Shown: positions 10,601-23,200 of the stretch, piece after piece
Layout of the letters: every line of letters begins with the position of its first letter
Numbering within the stretch: position 1 is the stretch's first letter
Assembly (NCBI RefSeq): GCF_028640845.1
Contig: NC_080546.1
Span: 29,285,020 to 29,349,019 of the forward strand
Direction of reading: 5' to 3'
DNA from: Ahaetulla prasina
Lineage: Eukaryota > Chordata > Lepidosauria > Squamata > Colubridae
Length of the DNA stretch: 64,000 nt
The notes under the pieces: model-generated
Seen by the model: only the letters and a program-made list of their open reading frames with translations
Databases searched by the model: none
Told to the model about the DNA's origin: nothing
Translations under genes and position numbers: made by a program

Positions 10601-13600
10601 TCAAGAGAAGAAAGGGCATGGAGATTTTTTTTAAAACCAATCACAAAAGTTTTGAGGGATAATGGAATTAAATACAATTGGAGGCCACCACAACAATTGA
10701 AATTTTTTTATAAAGGAAGGATGCGTACAATCACCCCAGATATAGATGCATTATTATATTTACGGAGCTTGGACTGATTGAGATGGAGGATTTAATGGAG
10801 ATAAAAGATCAAATGCTTCAGATGGGTGGAACATACGTGAAACATCAATCCCAGAAGAAGAAAAAGGGGCTATTGGAGGCAAGACTCCAAAGGGTTAAAG
10901 AGGAAAGAAATATCACCTGTGTTGGTTGAACAGAAGAAGAGTCGTGAGGATACAGTAAGAGAAGAAGCAGATAAGAGTCTTGGAAAATCTGAAGCTGAAT
11001 GCGGGTCATCGTTATCTTTTTTTGAGTGATGAATTTAAATAGACAGCCCGAAAGAAGTGGCCGGGCATTGGCACGTCCCTCTCCCCATTCTCTTTATAGA
11101 GGCGAAATCGATGAGGATGTGGGGAAGAAGATTGTTTGTACTTTATTGTTTGTTTTGTTTTGTTTTTTTCTGTTTTCTTATTGTTGTTTATATGTTAAAT
11201 ATGGTAGTTTAATGTTGGGTGGTGGGCACAGAAAGGAAGATGCGGGATAGGATTAAAAATTTATATTTTAAATGGGAGTTATAAAAATAATGTCATGGAA
11301 TGTGAAGGGTACAGGAATCAGATTAAAAGAAGAAGATTGGAGCTTAAGATTAAAAGGATTTGCCAGACATTTTATTTTTACAAGAAACCCATCAGAAATC
11401 TGAAGATTCAAATAGAATGTATATAAAAGGTATGCAAATATATGAAAAGCATTTGGAACTTCAAAAGCTAGAGGAGTTGCAACACTGATATCAGATAGGG
11501 TGTACTTTGAAAACATAAGGTAATTTTGGATGAAGATGGAAGATATGTAATAATTGTTGGAAATCTTAATGAGGAAAAAGTGACACTTGTTAATTTATAT
11601 TTACCGAATGAAAACAAAGAGAATTTCTTGAAAAATAACAAAATTTTGGAGAATGAAAGTGTAGGAAAGTAATTGTGGCTGGGGATTTTAATTTAATCAG
11701 AGATAAAATAGATAGTACTAATCCCACCCGCTGTGGAGGAGCAAATAAAATGGGGATTTTAAATATGTGGATGCTTCGAAATGGCGTGGTTGATGTGTGG
11801 AGAGAGGTTAAAGGAATTGAGAGAGTATACACTTTTTTTTCTAAGATATATAATACATATTCTAGAATTGATTATATTTTTCTTTCTAAAGATTTGTTGA
11901 ATAATGTGGATAAGGTAGATGTGGGAATTTTTAAAGATTCTGATCATGCAGAAGTTATGGTGGACTTAGATTTTAATTTTGAGAAAAAAAGAAGCTATTG
12001 GAGATATGACGAGAAATTGTATAAAATGAAAAGGATAAAAATGGATACTTAAAAAACTGGAGGAAAGTTGGAGATTAAATGATAACGGGGAGGTTAAATT
12101 TGAAATTGTTTGGGATGCGATGAAAGCGGTGTTTAGAGGGGAGAGTATTAAATTATCAAGTAGGAAATATAAAAATTATAAAATTAAAATGGAAAGAGAT
12201 AAAATCAGATTAAAGAATTGGAAAATCAATTTTTGCTTACTAAAGAAAAAAAATTCTTCAGGAGCTTAATATGTTAAGAAATAAAATGATAGAAGAAGAT
12301 ACAGAGTTAGTAAAAAGAAATTTGAGATTTTTAAATAGGAATTTTTTTGAATTTAGTAATAGAAATTCTAAATTATTGGCAAAGATGGCGAAAGATAAAA
12401 GAGAGAAGAGAGAAATTGGAGTTTTGATAGATGATAGAGGTATAAGATGTTATAAAAAATTAGAGAAATGTGAAGTGGTTAGAAATTTTTTTCAGAATCT
12501 ATATTCAAAGAAACCAATTAATCGGGGAAAATTGCAAAGCTATTTAGAAAAGTATGTGGTGAAAATTGATCAAACATATAAGGAATTGATGGAAGAAGAT
12601 ATAACACAAGATGAGATTAATGGAATAATACAAAAATTAAAATTAGGGAAAGCTCCAGGTGAGGATGGATTACCTATTGAGTTTTATAAAGAATTTAAAG
12701 AATTAATAATACCAAGATTGCAAAAATTATTTAATGGAATATTACATGGTGGGGAAGTACCTTCGTCATGGAATAGAACGGTGATATCCCTAATTCCTAA
12801 ACCAGATAAAGATTTAGAAAGGATTGAGTCCTATCGCCCATTTCTTTAATTAATCAGGATGCAAAGATATTTACTGCTATTATAAGTAATAGATTAAATA
12901 GATTTATAGATAGATATATAAGTTATAATCAAGTAGGCTTTGTGAAGGGTAGATACATGAGTGATATTGTTAGAAGAGTATTAAATATTATAGATGTAGC
13001 TGAATATAATGGTGATAAAATTGGTATAGTATCATTGGATATTTTTAAAGCTTTTGATTCTGTACAATGGGAAACAATTAAAGTAATTGTGGAGGCTTTA
13101 GGCTTTGGTAATAAGTTTATACATGTTATTTCAAAATTATACCAAAAGAGCAGTGCAAGAGTGAAGGTGAATGGAATATTAACTGAAGAGATAAAATTAG
13201 AAGCTGGTACGAGACAAGGATGTCCCTGTCCCCAACATTATTTTTATTGGCTATGGAAATATTGACAAAATGATAGAAAAGATGAAGAATTAGAAGGATA
13301 TAAGGGTATAAGATAAATTTGTATGGATGATACTTTAATTATTTTGAAAATGTAGAGAAAGATTTGAAAAAGATATATAAGCATTTGATAGAATTTGAAG
13401 AAATGACAGGATTGAAAGTAAATTGGTCAAAGTCAGAATTATTGATGGATAGTAATGGTAATGAGTCTGAGAATATGCAAGAGCAATTTGGGATAAGGAT
13501 TAAAACACATTGAAATATTTGGGTATAGTGCTTTCACTTAAGGTTAAAGAATTGAAAAAACTTAATTATGATGTGGTGATTAACGAAATTGAGAAGAAGA

Positions 13601-16600
13601 TAGATAAATATAAAATTTTAAAGTTGTCTTGGTTTGGTAGAATTGCAATGTGTAAGATGATGTTGCTGCCCAAGTTCAACTTTTTATTCGAGATGCTACC
13701 ACTAAATTTGACAGAGAAAGATATTGAAGGATATCAGAAAAAACTGGATAAATTTTGCAATGGTGGCAAAAGACCCAGATTAGTGAAGAAAATGTGGTAT
13801 CAAAATCAAAAGGAAGGTGGATTAGGAATCCCCAAATTATTTAATTATTACTGTGCGTATGGTATCCGGATAGTGGTAAAAATACTTAAAGGTGAAGATA
13901 ATTATTGGAGAGATTTAGAGTTAAGGGATATAGAAATTTGGATCAAGGTGGTTTTTAGATAAAGCAAATTTAAAATGTGTAAGTAGAAGTTATTGGTTAA
14001 AGGGATTAAGTAAAATGTGGAACAAATTTGTTAAAATTTTAATTCCGGATATAATCTTTTTGGGGGAGACAACTGGAATTTGGCCAATTAAAAATAATAT
14101 AAAACGTAATGAAGTGATTAAAGAGGAAAATATAGAAATTATTAGAGATTGGATAAAAGTTATGGGAAATGAAAGGAGGAATAAAGAAATTATTGAAAAA
14201 TTAGGGTTAAGTTGGTTTGAAAAATACAGATAGAAAATGGACAAAAAAACTAAAGGAAAATTATTCAATAAATAGATGTGAAACTGAATTTGAATATTTA
14301 GTATCTCGGATTATGAAAGATGAAATTGGGCTAAAGGGACTCGTTAGTAGGGTTTATAAGATTATAAATTCTGATGAAAAATTACAAAGAGTGATGAGGA
14401 CAAATTGGGAAAAAGATCTTAATATTGAAATACCAGAATCAGATTGGAATGTGAATTGGAAGAGTAGAATTATGAGAACTTTATCTATAAGGATTAAAGA
14501 GCACAATTATAAAGTTGTTTGGAAATGGTATTTGACTCCAGTAAGATTGTCACAAATGGATAAAAAAACTAGTAAAAAATGTTGGAGATGTGAGATGGAA
14601 TTGGGGACTTATGAACATATGTGGTATAATTGTGATAAGGTTAAAAAGTTTTGGCAACAATTGGAGAAAATGATATTTGAAATGATGGGGAAAGTAATAA
14701 CATTGAGAGTGGAAACTATATTATTGTTGGTAATTAAGGAAATAGAATTAACAAAATATGAAAAAGAATTGATTAGAATTATGATTATAATAGGTAGAAT
14801 TATAATAGCTAGATATTGGAAACTAGATGTGATTTTTAGAATAGAAGAGTGGAATTCTGAAATGTGGAAATTAGCTTTAAATGATAAAATGACATGTGAT
14901 ATTAAAATTAGAAGTGGTGTGTATAAAGAAGATATTTTCTGGAAGACTTGGAAACCATTTGTGGACTTTGCGCTTGGAACATTGGACGCTTCAGTACCTG
15001 TACCTCGAGAACGTGGATTTTGGCAATCATGAGGATATATCCGAAGACCCAAATCTTCCTTTTATGTATAGCACAAGGGTGTAATAATGTATTTTTTTTG
15101 TTTGTTTGTTGTAAAAAAAGTAATTAAAAAAAAAAAAAAACTTTCTGAGCAGTTTGGTGAACTGGTTTTTGGAAGAAATCAATAGGGCAGAGATCCGGTT
15201 GTTAAATTATTTGAATCCCACCACTGCATGTGATGTATCGTGACTTTTCCCCTTTGCTAAAATGGGTGGGCCTGGCCAGCGTGTGACGTATTGGGCCCAA
15301 GGGCCACGAGTTTGACAGCCCTGTTCTAGCATAATATTTATTTATTTTTTACCTTCGGCCACAGAATAACACATGAGGAAATCAGCACCAGCAGGTAAAG
15401 TATAAACTGCAGCAGCATCAACTTCGGTTTCATTTACGAGTGAGCGGTCTGTAATGCTATCTACTGTATCGTTAGGAGAGACTGGATCATCATGCTTATC
15501 TCCCCTGCATGCCTAAAATTGGAGATAAAAGAATTGCTAGAAATGAAATCCTGCATCTGCAATCACTTATAAATACCAACCCTCCGTTGTAGATCCAGAA
15601 AAGTTCCACTTAAATGATTGAACATATAAATGCCTTTAATTATGCCCTGCTATAGATACTGGTGATGTTTTGATTTTTTTTTAAGGTGAAGTCTATTCTT
15701 ACACAAGGACTCTTGTGTAAGACAAAGTCTAAAGTGATTCTGGCACTTCTTCCATCCACCCATTTTCCCACTACAAATTGCCAGTCATAGAGAGACACAA
15801 ATTTTTACACACTTTGATGGTAAATCCTCAGGGATGTTTAAGTTACATAGGTGTAAATATATGAAAGTATATCCACGTTTTGACTAAATGCACCGAACGT
15901 TACACTTCATGTTTGCATTTTTTGCATTTAAAACTGATGCCTTTAATATATGGCAGCCTTAATTTCTCTTAAAACGATTGATTTTAATCCCATATTATGA
16001 ACCCAGCTGTGGAATCAAGAACTCCGTCATCTCACCTGAATTATGAATATTTTTGGCTTCCCTATCAGGCTAGGGCATTTATCACCTCTGAACATATTGG
16101 TCAGCTTTTGTATCTGTATTTTAGCATCATAAGCATAAACATGGTTATCTTCTCCATGGCTCAGGAAAACGCACATAAAGCAATCTGCATCTTCATGCTG
16201 CTCTGTGGACACTACAAAAATAATGATGCAATTTATCTATACAGAGAAGTTATTTTTATATTGGTGACTATTAAAGTAGTGAGGTGTAAACTTCCTTTAG
16301 CTTGCTTTGGACATGAATCAAACCAATCCAGTTCTCCCACATGCTAAACAAATAGTTAATTTTATTCTGACCTGGATTTAATAAATTGAAAAATCAATCA
16401 ACACTCCATTATTCCCTGGTGCCTACTACATCATTAAAACCATCTCATCAGATGCCATGATTTGCTTACTTTTGAGACCTTACAGTCTTTTGTGCTTTCT
16501 CTGCTTCCTTTTAAAGGTAGCAGATAGCAGCAAAGATATTTTAAATGCTTATTTTCCACCTTATTTTCTAAAAATTAGAGATGTGCAAAATTCACCAAAT

Positions 16601-19600
16601 GGGAAATGAAACCAGTGGGCTGCTTTGGTGGGCTGCTGCTGGTTCGGGCAAATAGGTAGTTCTGACAATCAGCTGGCCCCGCTCACCTGCCATGCCCTAT
16701 CCTGTCCTATATTTCCTTCTTTCTGGCTCGACTGATTTGCATACCACAGAGCTGATTTCCGCACCTCCACTGTTCTATTTACCAGGGCTGTCTTAGAAGG
16801 TAAGCAGCTGAGCTTCAAATTGCTGTATTTTGAACACTGCGTGCAAGTGTGTTAGGCATGTGCGCGCACAAAGCGCACACTCACAGAACCGGTTGTTAAA
16901 CCGTTTGCAGCTCACCACTGCCTGTTTCACGTGGCATGGCGTGACTGAAACAGTTCAAATGATTTCCAGTTTAACATAATTTACTTCCATAAACCACTGA
17001 ACTATTGGAATAGCATAATCTGGAGAAGGTTCAAGGTGATTTGGAAGACGAACAGAATGCTCTCGAATTTTGCAGAACATTCTGTTTCTCAACTGGTGAA
17101 TTTTGCATACCTACCCTAACTAAATTCGCTGTAAAATCGTTTGTTAATTTTTAGTTTTAAAAATGAAAAACATTACAATGTAAAAACAAAATATTTTTTT
17201 TAAAAAAACTTAAAATGTCAACACTGGCTTATCAGCATAAATATATAATTCAATAGTTAATAACAATCATGATCGGAGGAATGTGAATAGCTTTAACAGG
17301 CCAGGCCTGGGAGGAAAAAAAACATAGAAGGTATGCAGATCTTTCTATCTGGTTGGCTCTCCCACAGTTCAATAAATTAAATTCATTAACCAGAATTATT
17401 ATTTTCTTCACTGAGAATATTAATATTAAAAATTTTACCAAAAAAATATAACCGCTAGCCAAGCATCTACAACAAATAAACTTGCTTTACCTACCATTAT
17501 AAATGTTCTGCAACACTTCTTCTGCCCTAAGGTCATCAAAACATTTCACTTCAAATCCAAGTTCAGTCAAGCTATTTTAAACAAAACAATATTTCACTCC
17601 AGGATCATGTTCATATATTCTTAATAACTCTCATATTAATATTTAGACCTCTGAGAGGATGCAACATTATCTAACCAGCCAGCTTTAGATATTTACCGAA
17701 ACATCACTTTCCACATTCTTATGCTAGGAGTACTCCCCAAAAAAGAAGAATCTACCTTTTCAGTCCACAGAATCAAATTAGGTTCCAAATTAAAATATAA
17801 ATGCAACTAAAACACACTTAACTATATAAGAAGATACAATACTTAATATCAGTAATATTCTATCTGTACCCTTAAAAAAAACCCCAACTTTTAAAATCTG
17901 TACTTCTTGACATAGTACAGTTAGGATTAGAAAAACATTTTGTGAAAACAATTCTATGGGTTGTTTCTTTCATTGCCTTATTTACTTGCCTAATATCTCA
18001 GCATGTGAGCATCTGAAATATTGGCCAGAAATATTTAAAGACGTGATGTTACACACCACCTGTGCCCATGTCCTGATTTATAAATTATACAATCAATAAT
18101 GAAATTGCACAATTATTCATACTGTTCTAATAAAATAAATAACATTCATATAGATATTTAGCATCAGCCTATGATACTGTAGATCAGAGGTATGTTTGAG
18201 AATCCTTCAACATTTTCTAGTAATCCTACATTACAAAAGCCATTTTTTATCATAAAGACATACTGTTTCTGCTTCATTTCTCCTCCCATGCTCCATTATC
18301 CTTGGAATGTAAAGTCACAGAAAGAGAAGTTGGATGTGTTCCATAGGCCAATTTTTAATCTATTTAATATATTGTCATGAGCAATAGGGTCCAAGTTTTT
18401 GTAAAAAAGCCACAGCTGAGTTGTGTCACATAAGTGAGTACAGGACTGATTCTGCAGATGAAAAGTCTGAAACAAACTCTAACCATCATGAGTACAAGAA
18501 TTGACCCGAGCTCAAAGTTTCTACATTCTGGGGACCATTCTCCTGAGAACTTTCTTCCAAACAGTGCATGAATGTGCAAACAGTGCATGAAAAGAGGATA
18601 TACTAAAACAGTATTTTTTAATGATGCTAACTTTAAAATCTGGATTTCAACTCCCAGAATGATCACATGACCATGGGGATGCTACAATGGTCATAAATGT
18701 GAAAAATGGTCTTAAGTCACTTTTTCAGTTACTAAACTAATGGTTATATGTCGAGGACTATCTATACAGATGAGGCTTTTCTGTCTGATCCTGCTTTATG
18801 ATGGAAAATGTCAACTTCAGTTTAGGATTGGCTTTTATTTCGGTAAATATGTTAATTCAAGCAACAGAAGTTATTTTGCTGGTAATTAAAGGGATGGGAC
18901 TTAATTTATTGAAAAACTTGAAAGTCAGAAATCTGTTGAAAATCAGCCAAAGAACAACTATTAGATCCTGATTTATGTTAAAGCTATTCCCGTTGTAAAA
19001 CTTGCAAGATTCTTTACCTATATCCTAAAGAGCTGACAGTCAGCACTACCTCAGTACTCATGGAATATTTTCTCCGTTGACACACAATTTCTTAAAAAAT
19101 GTTATTAGTTTTTGAAAAATCATTGGATTTGTCTTTTTCAGTGTAAAAGAAAATACACTGAACAACAATGATTCCTTTACCTGCGGTTCAGATTATCTCG
19201 GTCAGCACAAGTACCACGTCTCTCTGGTAACATTAAGTGCCAGAAAAACCTCTCATGATTGAAGATCAAAGCAAGTCCTCTTCTCTTGTGTTTCATTTTG
19301 TATTCCACAGATGGATCAAAGAGCTGTCTGATTCTGCACACAAAAAACAAACAACACCCAAGGTAGCCCAGTTATAAACTTAGGTCTTTCTCATTCGTAT
19401 ACAGTAAACACATCTGTATGTTTAAGCAAGTCAGTAGTTAGGATTCAAAGAACTGTACAATTAGTACAGTTATACAATCTTGTATAATTTAATTTGATTT
19501 ACAAGAAGTATATCCTTTACTATTTTATAGGTACAATTTTTGGTACCTATCTACCTACATACATACATACCAATCATACTATTCCCATTTGGGTTAAGCA

Positions 19601-20158
19601 GCATTATACAGAGTACAAAAAGGCAAAAGGAATATTAAGCCAAAGAAATTAAAGACATAAAAGAAAAAAAAGTACTACAGCTAAAACTATATTATATCCG
19701 CACCATTCATTATAACTTGCCATACCTTTCTGTCCTTGGAAACTATGCTTCTTTCTAACATGTTCATACTTTGTTTCAAGTGTAGCCTTTCATTCTTTAA
19801 CTTTGCCGTTTGCCTCTTTTTAGGATAGTTACTCCATGCAACCATGGTTTTCTTAGTCTTTTTATGATTTCCTTCATGTATTTGTTTAGTGATTTTATTT
19901 TGGTTCATTCTCTTCATGTGGTCGAATTATTTAAATACACTTTCATAATGGTATTCAGTTTTGTACTCTGTCCACATTCATTCATTGAGTATGTGGCCCA
20001 AAGGCAACCATCAAATTTAAAGTGGTTAAGGATGAATTTGAATATTAGTCTCTATGATCTTGGTCCAATACCTTAACCAGTACTTCATATTGTCTCTTTT
20101 CCTGTCCTTATTGATCAATGAATAACAGATAAGTCTTCTTACTCTGAAGATTTACATG

Positions 20159-20204
<46 letters not shown>

Positions 20205-23200
20205 TTATTCTAATAATATTAGAATAGAAAATTCTATTTTCTCTTTGTTTATTGTTCACTGGTATTTATCACTATTCTTCTTCTGTTGTATTTACTATGT
20301 AAATAACACTGCAAGAACCATAGCCTTAAGGTGGCTTAAAACAATTTTCAATCAACAACTAGCGCCAAGTGTACAATTTAACTTGGAAATTTCTGGTTGT
20401 GATGATTTTTTTTCAATAAACTTAGGAATAATACAAGAACAAAGCATATGTGCAGGAAATGGAAAAGAAATTAAGTATACAGATATAACATCTTTTCTGT
20501 TTGGTATCAGACATCTGATCTGAAGCGAGATTTGATTTCAAAGTTTTTATAAAGTCTCACTTTAGAAGTTGCATTTGAAAAAGAATGTTTTGCATTAGCA
20601 AATCAATTTCAAACACTCAAAATAGAAATACTTGTATCCAATGGGAAAAAATGCAACCCTGATGGATCGCTGTAATTTTAAAAGGAATCTGATTTGGTTA
20701 CAAAATCAATTATCTAGCTTGGAGATCAACTGATCCTAAATTGATTATTTTCATTATAAGCTTCTTGGAGTAGAGCCATACAAGATCCACAAATAATGAT
20801 GATGGTTATAAGAAAAAAAAACACTGCAAAAATCTCCTGACTCAAAAAAAAAATTACCTTTCACCAAAGGCATCTGTCTCAGCGAGGTTTTGCTGCTCAT
20901 CTGTAAATAGAAAACAATTCAAACATAAATAAATCGAAATAATTTCGCTTCTACATGATAAAAAATGTGCAAGTATAGGTTATACATTTATGTGTTCACC
21001 CTATTTTTAAAATATACTTTAAATATGTTTTCACTGCAAAAGCATATTTTCTTAGGGAAACCTATTTTATGAAAATCTATAAATAAAAAATGTAAGTGAT
21101 CAAAAAAATAAGAAAAGACACAAACTAAAAGATCTTGTACTTAATTTACTTTAAAACAAGCAATCTAATTTTACATAGCGAGGAACAAATATTGTAGTCT
21201 TCCCACCATCCCTGACATACAGTTAAATGACCCAATTAATCCACAGAAACTAGACTGGATCCCAGATAGCCTTGTTTGAGATTTAACTAATCACTCTTCT
21301 AGTCTACTAATTCCTGTATGGTATGTAAACTCCTCTGAACATTAACAGCCTCTCCCAATATCAATTACTGAAGCAGAGAAAGAAGTCCTACAAAAGAGAG
21401 ACCTATATAGGCCCATCTCTGCTGCCTTTTGTTTTTCATCCGAGGCATATGGGAGGTGGGAGCAGAGACACTTATGTGCATGCACCCACAATTCTGGCTC
21501 TGGTGGTGTCAACTAAAATTGTGCCAATGTAGACTTTTAATTATTTGTTCCCTCTAAGGCAGAAGTGTCAAACTCAAGGGTGCTTAGATTTGGCCCACAG
21601 GGTCACCCTGGAAACAGCGAAGGACCGGCCCACAGTGCCTCTGCCACCAAAAATGGGCTCCCAATCTCCGTTTTCGGCTGGGACGACCTCCTGCAACCCT
21701 CTGCCACAGGTGCCCGATATGAGTGATGTTGAGCTAGCCGCCACCACTCCCCTGCAAGTCAAACACAACCCTGATGTGGCCCTCAATGAAATCAAGCTTG
21801 ACACCCCTGCTCTAAGGAGAAAATAAATTAAAAGTAGAAATTTCAAAGAGAAATTTCAGCTTATCAAGTCCCATTTGTGAGTATCTGAGACAAGCTAAAA
21901 CATCAGTGGTGAACAAATCTTTCCAGATGCCAATTTTTGTGTGCTGCTGGGCCGCAATAGTTCCTGAATTTTGAGGATCACCATGACCATGTCATGTAAA
22001 CATAAACATTCCTCATAATTTTGGGGTGGTTTCAATCTCTTGCTTTTTTCCCCTATTACGTTGCAATTTTGAAAGGTTTAAGTGTCAATTATATATTTTT
22101 ATTAAATGCTGGGTACCTTACCCTTGCCCTGTAGTATGTTCTTGCTGTCCACGTGGATTTCTACAATAGAAAACAATACAATGAGTAACTCTCTTATAAA
22201 CCATGTTCAAACTCAATTGTAAAAGAAAAAAAGACAGGACTCAATATTTACAGCATGTATTTCATAACTGAGGCATATTGCAATATATTACAATATAATC
22301 AGCAAATAAATTTTTAAATACACTTAAAGCTTTTTCTCCAAAGGGTTTTCAGTCTTCTCCTCAATGTTCTTATGAAGATTGACAAGCAAAAAAGAGTACT
22401 TTTGTACATTCTGCCACATGGATTTAATATTGTATTCTTAATTATGAACATGAATTTCAGTATTTCAAATCAGAACTAGAAAGTTATAGTAAATCTATAC
22501 TGACTGGTCATAAAGTCAAGGGCTAAGTGTACGATTGTAATATAATTGTAAATTTATTCTAAATATTATATGGTTGTAAATCTATGTTATTAGAAATCTT
22601 TAAAACATTACTGTATATAGAATAACAGTTGGAAGGGACCTTAGAGGTCTTCTAGTCCAACCCCCTGCTTAGGCAGGAAACCCTACACCACTTCAGACAA
22701 ATGGTTATCTAATCTCTTCTTAAAAACTTCCATTGTTGGAGCATTCACAATTCTGGAAGCAAATTGTTCCACTGATTAACCGTTCTGTCAGGAAATTTCT
22801 TCTTAATTCTAGGTTGCTTCTCTCCTTGTTTCCATCCATTGCATCTTGTTCTACACTCAGGTGCTTTGGAGAATAGTTTGACTCCCTCTTCTTTGTGGCA
22901 ACCCCTGAGATATCAGAACACTGCTATCATGTCACCCCTAGTCCTTTTTTTCATTAAGCTAGACATACCCAGTTCCTGCAACCATTCTTCATATGTTTTA
23001 TCCTCGAGTCCTCATCTTTGTTGCTCTTTTCTGCACGCTTTCTAGAGTCTCAACATCTTTTTTACATAATGGTGACCAAAATTGGATGCAGTATTCCAAG
23101 TGTGGCCTTACTCCATTATAAAGTGGTATAAACACTTCACGTGATCTTGATTCTGTCCCTCTGTTTATGCAGCCTAGAACTGTGTTGGCTTTTTTGGCAT

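Larger units (their letters stand above)
8877..15138 (+). mobile_element. L1-type LINE, near full length (6.26 kb)
   Basis: Flanked by the 16-bp target duplication AACTTTCTGAGCAGTT at 8861-8876 and 15139-15154, with a poly(A) tail at the right end. It holds a 5' UTR with repeated blocks, ORF1 remnants (10018-10777) and ORF2 remnants (11290-15032). Both ORFs carry frameshifts and stops, so it is dead. It sits in CASP6 intron 7, opposite in orientation to the gene. Confidence 0.92.
8812..15226. mobile_element. hAT-like MITE split by an L1
   Basis: Left part 8812-8876 and right part 15155-15226 together match the intact 137-bp elements at 27833-27969 and 47993-48129. Ends are CAGTGGTGGGATTCA and its inverse. 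The host duplication is CATGTGAC (8804-8811) and CATGTGAT (15227-15234). Eight-bp duplications are characteristic of hAT transposons. Confidence 0.88.
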
